Assembly (NCBI RefSeq): GCF_013371465.1
Contig: NZ_JABWDU010000016.1
Span: 1-39,463 of the forward strand
DNA length: 39,463 nucleotides
Reading direction: 5' to 3'
From: Ensifer oleiphilus
GTDB taxonomy: Bacteria; Pseudomonadota; Alphaproteobacteria; Rhizobiales; Rhizobiaceae
The notes under the pieces are model-generated. The model was not told the origin of the DNA. It saw nothing but the letters and a program-made list of their open reading frames with translations, and made no database searches. Numbering within the stretch: position 1 is the stretch's first letter; the number at the start of each line of letters is the position of its first letter. Positions 1 to 9,274 of the stretch are shown here, piece after piece. The position numbers and the translations under genes are program-made.

Positions 1-143
1 GCGTCGGAACATGCCAAAATCTCCAAGGTGAAGCCATTGAAATCATTGGCATGTCGCACTTGAGAATAGAATGTACCTTCTGAGCTAAAGAGATCGCATA
101 ATGTATCGGCTGGAACTGAGCACCCTTCCGCGGCGTCGTCCTT
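1..143. other. window edge, no gene recognised
   Basis: I see no convincing reading frame, RNA or repeat in these bases. They lie downstream of the antitoxin stop codon and could be the tail of a gene or element cut by the window edge. Confidence 0.4.
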
Positions 144-467
144 CTAGGACAGCATCTCGAGACCGTGTTTCCGGACGATCGAGAGCAGCTTCAGTGCGGG
201 GCCACTCGGCCGCTTGGCGCCGGTTTCCCACTTTTGCACTGTCGACTCGCTGGTGTTCAGGTAACGCGCGAAGACTGGCTGGCTGACATGGTTGTTCTCG
301 CGCAGCGCCTTGATCTCACTTGGCGTCAGCTCCTGCGGGATGGACAAGCAAGTCTCATCAAAGGTCTTCATGGTTTTCTTGTCGATGGTGCCTGCCGCAT
401 ACATGTCTTCGACAGCGCTATGGATCGCCTCAAAGGCATCGCTCTTGAACTTGCGCTTAGTCGTCAT
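144..467 (-). CDS. HigA/NadS-like XRE antitoxin, HTH protein
   Basis: A 107-aa protein starting MTTKRKFKSD. The N-terminal half is a linker typical of antitoxins encoded after HigB-2/RelE toxins. The C-terminal half (about residues 48-105) is an XRE helix-turn-helix with the recognition-helix segment NTSESTVQKWETG. Such antitoxins bind and neutralise the partner toxin and repress the shared promoter. The start overlaps the end of the upstream toxin gene by 11 nt, so the two are translationally coupled in toxin-first order, as in higBA. The start was chosen because this is the first Met of the recognisable family sequence; a longer in-frame extension runs through the toxin gene in another frame and is not real. 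The autoregulatory palindrome is described separately. Family assignment is by pattern recognition. Confidence 0.85.
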   Translation of the reverse strand: MTTKRKFKSDAFEAIHSAVEDMYAAGTIDKKTMKTFDETCLSIPQELTPSEIKALRENNHVSQPVFARYLNTSESTVQKWETGAKRPSGPALKLLSIVRKHGLEMLS

Positions 468-816
468 TGCAAATCTCCAATAGGGCGCCGGTCCCGATTT
501 CGGCATCAAGCTCGGCCTGTGTCTTGCGCCGATAGAGTTCAGCGAGCTTCCGGAAAGCCATGAGCTCGTCGTCATCGATGTTTGCGCGGTCCTTCTTCGC
601 GAATAGATAGGCGAACACCCAATATTCACCGGCTTTCGCCAGAACGATCGAACGGTGCATGTTATCGTTGAGCCGCTTCTTGAACACGCCGCCACCGAGA
701 TCGTCAGCCTGTCCGCGTGCGACTTGCTCAATCGCTTTGCAAAGGGCTTTGTCGGAGATCCGCGCTTTCTTCGCTGCCTTGGAAAACCACGCCGTTTTGA
801 AAGTCCGTTCTGACAT
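457..816 (-). CDS. RelE/HigB-2-like toxin of a type II TA system
   Basis: A 119-aa protein (MSERTFKTAWFSKAAKKA...) with the family hallmarks of RelE/HigB-like toxins: an N-terminal helix rich in Lys, the segment DLGGGVFKKRL, the strand RSIVLAKAGEYWVFAYLFAK and the conserved KKDRANIDDDELMAFRKLA. Members are ribosome-dependent mRNA endonucleases acting in the cytoplasm; toxicity here is inferred from family. ATG at 816 is preferred over an in-frame GTG at 831, because the promoter -10 hexamer at 827-822 lies between them and no transcript from it could include the GTG. The antitoxin gene follows with an 11-nt overlap. Length is normal and no damage is seen, so the module is probably active. Confidence 0.85.
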   Translation of the reverse strand: MSERTFKTAWFSKAAKKARISDKALCKAIEQVARGQADDLGGGVFKKRLNDNMHRSIVLAKAGEYWVFAYLFAKKDRANIDDDELMAFRKLAELYRRKTQAELDAEIGTGALLEICNDD

Positions 817-821
817 CGCTT

Positions 822-850
822 CATATAGCACTGGGTGCTACACCTATCAA
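822..850 (-). promoter_or_regulatory. TA promoter with embedded palindromic operator
   Basis: On the minus strand, TTGATA (850-845) and TATATG (827-822) are separated by exactly 17 nt, a near-consensus sigma-70 promoter. The spacer and -10 carry a perfect 6-bp inverted repeat, TAGCAC-N3-GTGCTA (840-826), the expected binding site for the HTH antitoxin. A bound antitoxin would cover the RNA-polymerase contacts. The -10 ends only 5 nt before the toxin ATG, so the mRNA may be leaderless. Confidence 0.7.
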
Positions 851-873
851 GTTGTCGGGAAAAATTGCAGAGA

Positions 874-1206
874 CTATGCTGCTTCCCATACCTGATTTAA
901 AATCCTGGCAGCAAGCGCCGCCTTGTCCTGCGGCAAGAAACGGCCGTAATGGTTGGCAACCATCTCCGGCGTGTCCTGGATGGCGTAGCTTGCCTGCTCG
1001 CAGGATCCGGTTTGCTTGAGGCTATGCGTCGCAAGGACATCTCGGACGTCATGGGGACCGTGCGGAAGCAAGCCCTTGATGGCGCCGCGACCGGTGTAAG
1101 GGTTGTAGATGCCATAGTGTTGGATCGCCGTCCGCCAAGCCTCGTAAAAGGTCGTCTGGTCGTAAGACGCATCCTTGGTCTTGGTTTTGCCCGTCTTCAC
1201 GAAAAG
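874..1206 (-). pseudogene. C-terminal remnant of a tyrosine recombinase (integrase)
   Basis: The last ~110 residues of a minus-strand frame read as the end of a phage-type integrase: a conserved HGPHDVRDVLATHSL block (the H-x-x-R of the catalytic box) and, about 30 residues later, PEMVANHYGRF with the candidate nucleophilic Tyr. The catalytic N-terminal Arg and the DNA-binding arm are missing. Upstream of about 1206 the frame is the antisense of a LysR fragment, so the gene is broken at that joint. It ends just upstream of the toxin-antitoxin promoter. The remnant marks an old integration or deletion and is not expected to be functional. Confidence 0.65.
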
Positions 1207-1224
1207 AGTGCCCGGATCTTCGTT

Positions 1225-1566
1225 TCGCTGGCGCGTGACGATTGCTCGCTGATGACGATTGACCGCGCCTTTCAGATCAAGGGCGTGCAGAAGAGAAACC
1301 GGATCGAGGTGGCGCTCTCGGAGACGGCCTGTTGTTTCGTTGCCAATGGCGTCGGCGTCTCCATCGTGCCTTCGTTCGTCGGGCTCGATTTTGGCAGCGA
1401 CGTTCTCGTGCGGCGCAGTATCGTTCCGGAAACGACGATTGATCTGTGGCTGCTTACACCGAGGAACCATCCACGATCGCTCGCAGCCAGCAAGCTCATA
1501 GATCTTCTGCGACAGGCGGTCGCCCCATTCGACAAGCTTCAGTCCCGACCGAGCGCGCCTGAATGA
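1225..1566 (+). pseudogene. C-terminal remnant of a LysR-type regulator
   Basis: This frame carries the end of a LysR effector-binding domain: IEVALSETACCFVANGVGVS, followed by IVPSFV and by LLTPRNHPRSLAASKLIDLL, with a natural stop at 1566. The N-terminal winged HTH and the first effector subdomain are absent; the sequence before about 1225 is antisense to the integrase stub. It once was a full regulator that an integrase-linked rearrangement truncated. It faces the opine-type operon from the far side, so it may have been a second regulator of the neighbourhood, but nothing in the sequence proves that. Confidence 0.6.
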
Positions 1567-1571
1567 CCGCG

Positions 1572-1609
1572 CCGGATCATGCGAGACAGGGTCGTCTCGC
1601 ATGATCCGG
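1572..1609. terminator. 16-bp perfect hairpin between convergent genes
   Basis: CCGGATCATGCGAGAC (1572-1587) and its exact reverse complement (1594-1609) flank a 6-nt loop. It lies between the stop of the LysR remnant and the stop of the RidA gene, which converge here, and could end transcription from both sides. There is no T-run on either strand, so termination strength is uncertain. Confidence 0.6.
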
Positions 1610-1619
1610 TCAGCGACGG

Positions 1620-1964
1620 CTACTTGTAGGCCGAGACGACGACTTCGATCAGCGTGTCACCACCGAGATCGGCAACGCCCACGGTCGCGCGGGTTGGCAG
1701 CTCTTCTGGGGTAATCCACGCCTTCCAAACGGCATCCATCTCCGGCTTCTTGCCAAGGTCGGTCACGAAGATCGTGGCCGTCAGGAGCTTCGTCTTGTCG
1801 GTGCCAGCTTCCGCCAGATAACGATCGATCTTCGCCAGGATTTCCAGGGTCTGGCCGGCCATGTCGAGGCTTTCGTCGTTACAGGTCGTGCCGCCGACAT
1901 AGACGATGCCGTTGTGTTCAACGACGCGATGCATGATCGGTGTGCGGAGATGACGTTCTGCCAT
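1620..1964 (-). CDS. RidA family enamine/imine deaminase
   Basis: A 114-aa protein of normal RidA length. RidA proteins hydrolyse reactive enamines/imines to ketoacid and ammonia; the essential Arg that binds the substrate carboxylate is present in the C-terminal PTRATVG, followed by LIEVVVSAYK. ATG at 1964 is preferred over an upstream in-frame Met because AAAGGAAAC sits just before it. It is the last gene of the minus-strand transport/oxidase operon, 22 nt after the FAD/NAD subunit. The inferred role is to clear the imine released when the oxidase attacks the C-N bond of its amino-acid-like substrate, protecting PLP enzymes. Alternatively it could be a general RidA that simply travels with the operon. 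Confidence 0.85.
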   Translation of the reverse strand: MAERHLRTPIMHRVVEHNGIVYVGGTTCNDESLDMAGQTLEILAKIDRYLAEAGTDKTKLLTATIFVTDLGKKPEMDAVWKAWITPEELPTRATVGVADLGGDTLIEVVVSAYK

Positions 1965-1986
1965 TTTTGTTTCCTTTGATGAGGGG

Positions 1987-3465
1987 TTAGCTTCTGTCGG
2001 AGTGGTCGCCGGTAACGGCCTGAACGGCATCCGGCGTGAAGGGGAGCGAGGCGAACTCGCGCAAGGGGACGGGCTTTATCGGTGTGCGAAGCCTGTAGGT
2101 GCCGATATCGGCGGGGGACCGCTGTTGCACGTCAGCCAGGATCTCGGTGATGGTCGCCGTACACATGCGCCCCTGGCACGGCCCCATGCCACAACGCAGC
2201 ATCGTCTTGAGCTGGTTGGGGCCGACCACGTTGCGCGCGGCGGCATCACGGATGGCACCGACCGTCACTTCTTCGCAGCGGCATGCGATCGTCTCCAGAT
2301 CGGTCGGCGCGCGAAACGCCACGGCGGGCTGATAGAGCGTGTCGATGAAGGTGCGCCCGCGCGACAAGACCCTGCGCCGCTTTTCGTGCTTCGCAAGCAG
2401 CGGTCCGATCTGGCGCGTCTTCTCGGGAAAGAGATCGAGACAGGCGGCCAGCGCCGCTATCCGCCCGCCGACCTCCGCAACAAGCGCGCCGCCTATGCCG
2501 CCGCCGTCACCGGCGACGTAGATCGCCGGCAGCGAGGATCGACCGTGTGTGTCAAGTTCTGGCTGAAAACACTTCTGACGGTCATTCCAGGCAAGAAGAC
2601 ATCCGGTCGCGTTGGCCAGGCTGTTGTTCGGGACGACTCCCTGATGCAGGAAGGCGCTGTCGATGTCGATTTCCTCCGTCCGGCCCTTGGCCTGGAAGCG
2701 GATTGCGGTGGCCCGATCCTGACCGATGACCTCGATCGTCCCGACGCCGGTGAAAACCGGCACCGAGCGCCGGACCTTCGCCAACAGCGCCAGGCCTTTC
2801 AGCAGATAGGACGAAACCAGAAACGGGGGCAGGAAAGGCAGCGCCTTCGCCCAGTTCGAACGCGGCGTGGTGTCGAGTACTGCGACGAGGTTGCCACCTG
2901 CCTGCAGCAATTGGTCGGCAAAGAGATAAAGCAGGGGGCCGCTGCCTGCCAAGACAACGCGGCCGTCGGGCACCAGCCCTGAAGATTTGAGTGCGATTTG
3001 GGCCGCGCCGATCGTCATGACGCCCGGAAGCGTCCACCCCCTTACGGGCATCGGCCGTTCCATCGCGCCGGTGGCGAAGACGACCCGCCGCGCATGGACG
3101 ATGCTGCTTTTGCCACCGGCCGAAACGCGCAGTTCGACAGATGCCTTTCCATCGGTCTCGCCTTGCTCGACACTCCAGACAAGTGCTTGGGATAGGTAGG
3201 CGGCGTCGCACTGAAGAAACGCCTTGAGGACGCCCTTTCCCTTCCAGTAATCGTTGCCGAGGAAGGCGCGCCTTGCTGGCGAATTCCTTTCGATCGACCG
3301 GTAGATCTGGCCGCCGGGGGCGGGGTTTTCGTCAAGAAGGATCGTTCGCGCGCCAGCGGCGGCCGCTTGCGCCGCTGCGGCCATGCCCGCCGGCCCTGCA
3401 CCGATGATCGCGAGATCGTATTCGCGGTCGAGAAGGTGAAGGTCTTCGATTTTCCGGAGCGCCAT
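1987..3465 (-). CDS. FAD/NAD(P)-dependent oxidoreductase with BFD-like [2Fe-2S] domain (OoxA/HcnB-like)
   Basis: A 492-aa subunit with two dinucleotide folds: an FAD site near the start (LAIIGAGPAGMAAAAQAAAAG), a second GxGxxG-like site (VVLAGSGPLLYLFADQLL) and the FAD-closing motif IYVAGDGGGIGG. The last ~100 residues form a BFD-like cluster domain with four Cys in the pattern CRC...CGMGPC..RMC. This architecture is that of the A subunit of opine oxidases, HcnB of cyanide synthase and one subunit of D-hydroxyproline dehydrogenase. It would pass electrons from the DAO-type subunit to an acceptor. ATG at 3465 follows GAGGG by 8 nt and lies 2 nt after the upstream stop; a GTG at 3474 is possible. 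Substrate cannot be read from the sequence. Confidence 0.85.
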   Translation of the reverse strand: MALRKIEDLHLLDREYDLAIIGAGPAGMAAAAQAAAAGARTILLDENPAPGGQIYRSIERNSPARRAFLGNDYWKGKGVLKAFLQCDAAYLSQALVWSVEQGETDGKASVELRVSAGGKSSIVHARRVVFATGAMERPMPVRGWTLPGVMTIGAAQIALKSSGLVPDGRVVLAGSGPLLYLFADQLLQAGGNLVAVLDTTPRSNWAKALPFLPPFLVSSYLLKGLALLAKVRRSVPVFTGVGTIEVIGQDRATAIRFQAKGRTEEIDIDSAFLHQGVVPNNSLANATGCLLAWNDRQKCFQPELDTHGRSSLPAIYVAGDGGGIGGALVAEVGGRIAALAACLDLFPEKTRQIGPLLAKHEKRRRVLSRGRTFIDTLYQPAVAFRAPTDLETIACRCEEVTVGAIRDAAARNVVGPNQLKTMLRCGMGPCQGRMCTATITEILADVQQRSPADIGTYRLRTPIKPVPLREFASLPFTPDAVQAVTGDHSDRS

Positions 3466-3467
3466 CG

Positions 3468-3767
3468 TCAGCACCCTTCGTCCAGAGAGCGGGCACCGCT
3501 TTGCGATGAGATCGCCATCCCGTCACGCACGACGGTCATGCAAGCCTGCCGGTTTTGAATGCCGTCGATGGTGACCAGGCATTCGAAGCAGACACCCATC
3601 AGGCAATAGGGCGCACGTGGGCGATCGCAGACGACGCTCGTGCGCAACGTGCTGATACCTTGGCTAAGGAGTGCTGCGGCCACCGTCTGTTCGATGTCGA
3701 CGCGCATCGGGATACCGTCGAACGTGATCGCGACGGTATCCGCTGTTTTATCAATTCTGCGAAACAT
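3468..3767 (-). CDS. [2Fe-2S]-binding small subunit (HcnA/Fer2_4-like)
   Basis: A 99-aa protein of the small ferredoxin-like subunit family found in three-part amine dehydrogenases. The cluster ligands are visible as C55, C60 and C63 in APYCLMGVCFEC and C76 in RQACMTVV, matching the RxPxC-MG-C-EC...AC pattern of HcnA and of opine/hydroxyproline dehydrogenase small subunits. It would relay electrons between the two flavin subunits encoded on either side. The gene overlaps the end of the DAO-type subunit by 17 nt and ends 2 nt before the next start, so the three are tightly coupled. Length is normal for the family. Confidence 0.88.
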   Translation of the reverse strand: MFRRIDKTADTVAITFDGIPMRVDIEQTVAAALLSQGISTLRTSVVCDRPRAPYCLMGVCFECLVTIDGIQNRQACMTVVRDGMAISSQSGARSLDEGC

Positions 3768-4872
3768 GAAATCTCCTGCCGGGGAATGTGTTGCCGGCAA
3801 GTACGGCCTGCTGGGTGGCGATCTCACCGGCGACGACGAGCGCGTGGATTGCGGCAAGCGTCACGCCGGAATGGCACATCGCCACATAGGCACCGGGATG
3901 GGCGGTCGACTGCTCGTAAATGGGAAAACCGTCGGGCGTCTTGACGCGGAAGCCGGCCCAGGAGCGAAGGACGTTGACGCCATTCAGGCAGGGAAATGTC
4001 CGGATAGCGCGATCGGCCAGAACCGCGCTGATGTCCTGGTTGGTCGCAATCGAGTCCGTGTGGGTTTCCTCGCTGTCGCCGATCATCACGCCGCCTTCGT
4101 CGGCTTGCCTGAGCGTGGCCGAGGTGTAGGGGAAGAATGGACGGCATTTTTCGGTGACGAGGATCTGCCCCTTGCTGCGCACGGAGGGCGCGTGAATACC
4201 AACCATCGCGGCAAGCCGGCTGTTGCCGACGCCAGCCGTCAGGACGATGCGTTCGGCGAAAACCTCGCCCCAGGAACCCTTCAATTGGAACCCGCCCGAT
4301 CGGGGGGTGATTTCGTCGATCTCACAATGCGGCTCGTAAGCAGCGCCTAGATTTATCATGCCGATATGAAGCGCCCGGAGCAGGCGGAGCGAGTTCACGT
4401 CGCCATCCATTGGAGAATAGACGGAGCCGACGACATCCCGACCGATCGCCGGCACCAGTTTCGCCGTCTCTGCGTGGTCGAGCAGGGTATGTTCGGTGGC
4501 ATCATCGCCAAGTTCTCGTGCAACCGTCACGACGTCTTCATGCGTCCGTTCCAGCTCGGCTTCGCTCAGCGCAAAGGTGAAGCCCCCATTTTGCTTCAGG
4601 GCAACATCGACGCCGGAAGTCTCTTTTAATGCGGCCGCGAATTCCGGCCAAAGGCGGGTCGAGCGCATTGTCCAGCGTGCATAATGGGGAGCGCCGAGCC
4701 CCTTGCCCTGAACCCAGATCAACGCAAAGTTGGCGCGAGATGCGCGCAGCGACAGATCGTCTCCGTCCAGAAGCAGCGGCCGCTCACCCGCGCGCGCAAG
4801 GCCCCAGGCGAGGGCGGCGCCCACAAGGCCTGCTCCAATGATGACGATGTCTTGATCTGGTAGTCTGCGCAT
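3751..4872 (-). CDS. DAO-family FAD oxidase subunit (OoxB/HcnC-like)
   Basis: A 373-aa D-amino-acid-oxidase-fold flavoprotein. The N-terminal Rossmann motif DIVIIGAGLVGAALAWGLAR binds FAD, and the C-terminal half has the family strands SWAGFRVKTPDGFPIYE and VAMCHSGVTLAAIHALVVA. In opine oxidases and HCN synthase this subunit holds the catalytic flavin that oxidises the C-N bond of the amino acid or opine; the reaction here is inferred. It follows the binding-protein gene after 64 nt containing a strong hairpin and overlaps the 2Fe-2S gene. The operon regulator resembles OccR, favouring an opine or other N-substituted amino acid, though a D-amino acid such as D-hydroxyproline is not excluded. 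Confidence 0.85.
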   Translation of the reverse strand: MRRLPDQDIVIIGAGLVGAALAWGLARAGERPLLLDGDDLSLRASRANFALIWVQGKGLGAPHYARWTMRSTRLWPEFAAALKETSGVDVALKQNGGFTFALSEAELERTHEDVVTVARELGDDATEHTLLDHAETAKLVPAIGRDVVGSVYSPMDGDVNSLRLLRALHIGMINLGAAYEPHCEIDEITPRSGGFQLKGSWGEVFAERIVLTAGVGNSRLAAMVGIHAPSVRSKGQILVTEKCRPFFPYTSATLRQADEGGVMIGDSEETHTDSIATNQDISAVLADRAIRTFPCLNGVNVLRSWAGFRVKTPDGFPIYEQSTAHPGAYVAMCHSGVTLAAIHALVVAGEIATQQAVLAGNTFPGRRFHVSQN

Positions 4873-4899
4873 GCTTTTCGGTCCGTGTGCCGGTGGCGT

Positions 4900-4924
4900 G
4901 GCCCGCCCGAAACTCGGACGGGCC
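4900..4924 (-). promoter_or_regulatory. intra-operon stem-loop after the binding-protein gene
   Basis: Two 11-nt arms (4900-4910 and 4914-4924) pair with one G-T wobble around a 3-nt loop. The hairpin sits just after the substrate-binding-protein stop codon and before the oxidase genes, with no T-run. Such elements commonly protect the abundant binding-protein mRNA from 3' exonucleases and lower expression downstream; that role is inferred. Confidence 0.55.
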
Positions 4925-4936
4925 GGTTGTCGAGGT

Positions 4937-6577
<1,641 letters not shown>

Positions 6578-6581
<4 letters not shown>

Positions 6582-7297
6582 GCATTTTCTCCTGCGGCAC
6601 GTCGGTAGATGGGTTGGCGCTGCGCGGCTGAGAGCCGGTACTCGAACAGCTTGAACAGCCGGCTGACGATGAAATTGAGCAGCAGATAAATCGCGCCGGC
6701 GGCGATGAAGATCTCCACGGGGCGGTAGGTCGCCGAGATGAGTTTTGCCGCCAGCCCTGTGACTTCCATCATGGTTATGGTCGAGGCCAGCGCCGTCGAT
6801 TTCACCATCAGGATCACTTCGTTGGAGTAGCCAGGCAGCATCTGCCGCAGCGCCTGTGGCGCGATGATGCGGCGAATGAGAGTAAGGCCACTCATCCCAT
6901 ATGCACGCGCGGCTTCGATCTGCCCGGCGGGCACTGAGAGCACGCCGCCGCGGATGATTTCGGCACTGTAGGCTGCTGTGTTGAGCGCGAGCGCGAACGC
7001 TGCGCACCAATAGGCCTCCCGCAGGAACGGCCATAGGAAGGTCTTGCGCAGTTCGGGAAACTGGCTGAGGCCGTAGTAGATGAGATAGAGCTGCACCAGA
7101 AGCGGCGTGCCGCGAAAGATGAAGATGTAAATCCGCGCCAGGAGGTCGAGCGGTGGCCAGGACGACAGTCTCATCGCTGCGAGAGCAATTGCCAGAACGG
7201 CGCCGGATGCGACGGACACCGCCATCAGTTGCAGCGTCAGCGGGATGCCGCTGCAAAGCTGCACGAAGGCGTCGTAGATGAAGGGAAGATCGATCAT
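6578..7297 (-). CDS. ABC transporter permease (HisM/OccM-like)
   Basis: A 239-aa inner-membrane permease. Hydrophobic segments run along the whole protein, and the cytoplasmic EAA loop that docks to the ATPase is clear: IEAARAYGMSGLTLIRRIIA, followed by PQALRQMLPG. IFIFRGTPLLVQLYLIYYGL is the usual second-helix signature of amino-acid permeases of this class. It forms a heterodimer channel with the neighbouring permease. The gene starts with ATGA overlap on the previous gene and ends with ATGA overlap on the ATPase, so all three are co-translated. Confidence 0.92.
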
Positions 7298-8019
7298 ACT
7301 GCCCGCCTGATCCCGCGCATGGCGCGCTTCTCTGCAATCCGGAACAGGACGCCTGACACGAAGCTGATCAGCAGGTAAAGCACCGCAGCCGTCAGGAAGA
7401 ACGTGAAGGGTTTGCGGGTCGAGCCCGCGCCGATCTGGGCCTGTCGCATCAGTTCGATCAGCCCTACCACCGAGATGAGCGCTGATTCCTTCAGCACCAG
7501 TTGCCAGACATTGCCGACACCTGGGATTGCGAACCGCGTCGCTTGGGGCAGGATGATGCGGCGAAACAGAAGGTGGTTCGGCATGCCATAGGCTCTTGCC
7601 GCTTCAATTTCGCCCTTGGAGAGCGCGAGCACCGCACCGCGATAGACCTCGGCCTGATAGGCGCCTGAAACCACCCCGATCGCCAGAGCGCCGGTCAGGA
7701 TGACGGGCGCGCTGATGAAGCCCTCGGAGCCGAACAGAGCACCGAGTTGGCTTAAAACCGCGCTGCTGCCGAAATAGAAGAGATAGATGACGAGCAGGTC
7801 GGGAATACCGCGCAGGATGGTGGTGTAACCATCGGCTAACGCCCTCAGAGCACGTAGCGACGAGAACGACGCCGCCGCGGAGAGACAGCCAAAAACCGCC
7901 CCGGCGGCAAAGCCGCTGAGGGCAACGCAAAGGGTAACGCCTGTCGCCTTGAGCATATCCATGCCCCAGGCTCCCTCGGCGAACCCCATCAGATCGAGAT
8001 ACGCGCTCAAAGCACCCAC
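7294..8019 (-). CDS. ABC transporter permease (HisQ/OccQ-like), GTG start
   Basis: A 241-aa permease and the first gene of the operon. The EAA loop is IEAARAYGMPNHLLFRRIIL, then PQATRFAIPGVGN; the segment ILRGIPDLLVIYLFYFG is the family signature. Homologous sequence begins around MGFAEGAWGMDMLKATGVTL, and the region before it is poor. I chose GTG at 8019, preceded by AAGGGA at about 8 nt, which gives the normal family length and leaves a 133-nt intergenic region to the divergent regulator. ATG at 7989 is an alternative; the in-frame Met near 8154 would overlap the regulator start and is unlikely. Confidence 0.85.
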   Translation of the reverse strand: MGALSAYLDLMGFAEGAWGMDMLKATGVTLCVALSGFAAGAVFGCLSAAASFSSLRALRALADGYTTILRGIPDLLVIYLFYFGSSAVLSQLGALFGSEGFISAPVILTGALAIGVVSGAYQAEVYRGAVLALSKGEIEAARAYGMPNHLLFRRIILPQATRFAIPGVGNVWQLVLKESALISVVGLIELMRQAQIGAGSTRKPFTFFLTAAVLYLLISFVSGVLFRIAEKRAMRGIRRAV

Positions 8020-9079
<1,060 letters not shown>

Positions 9080-9274
9080 CGTGTCGACCGGAACGCAACT
9101 GCTGAGCCCCCTTCGGCTCGGCGAGTTCGGCGCAATCAGTTTCAACGTGGCGAAATAGGTTCGACAACGGCTGACATTATGCGTGAGCAATGGGTTCCGC
9201 TTTGCGATTTCGGGTGAAAACTTTGCTTGCCAGAAACAGCACCTCTCGTCTGAAGTGGTACAGTAAGGCAGTCG

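Noticed and set aside
2002-2982. Long plus-strand open frame opposite the FAD/NAD subunit
   Set aside because: It is antisense to a gene with clear motifs and its translation has no recognisable domain; GC-rich codon bias creates such frames.
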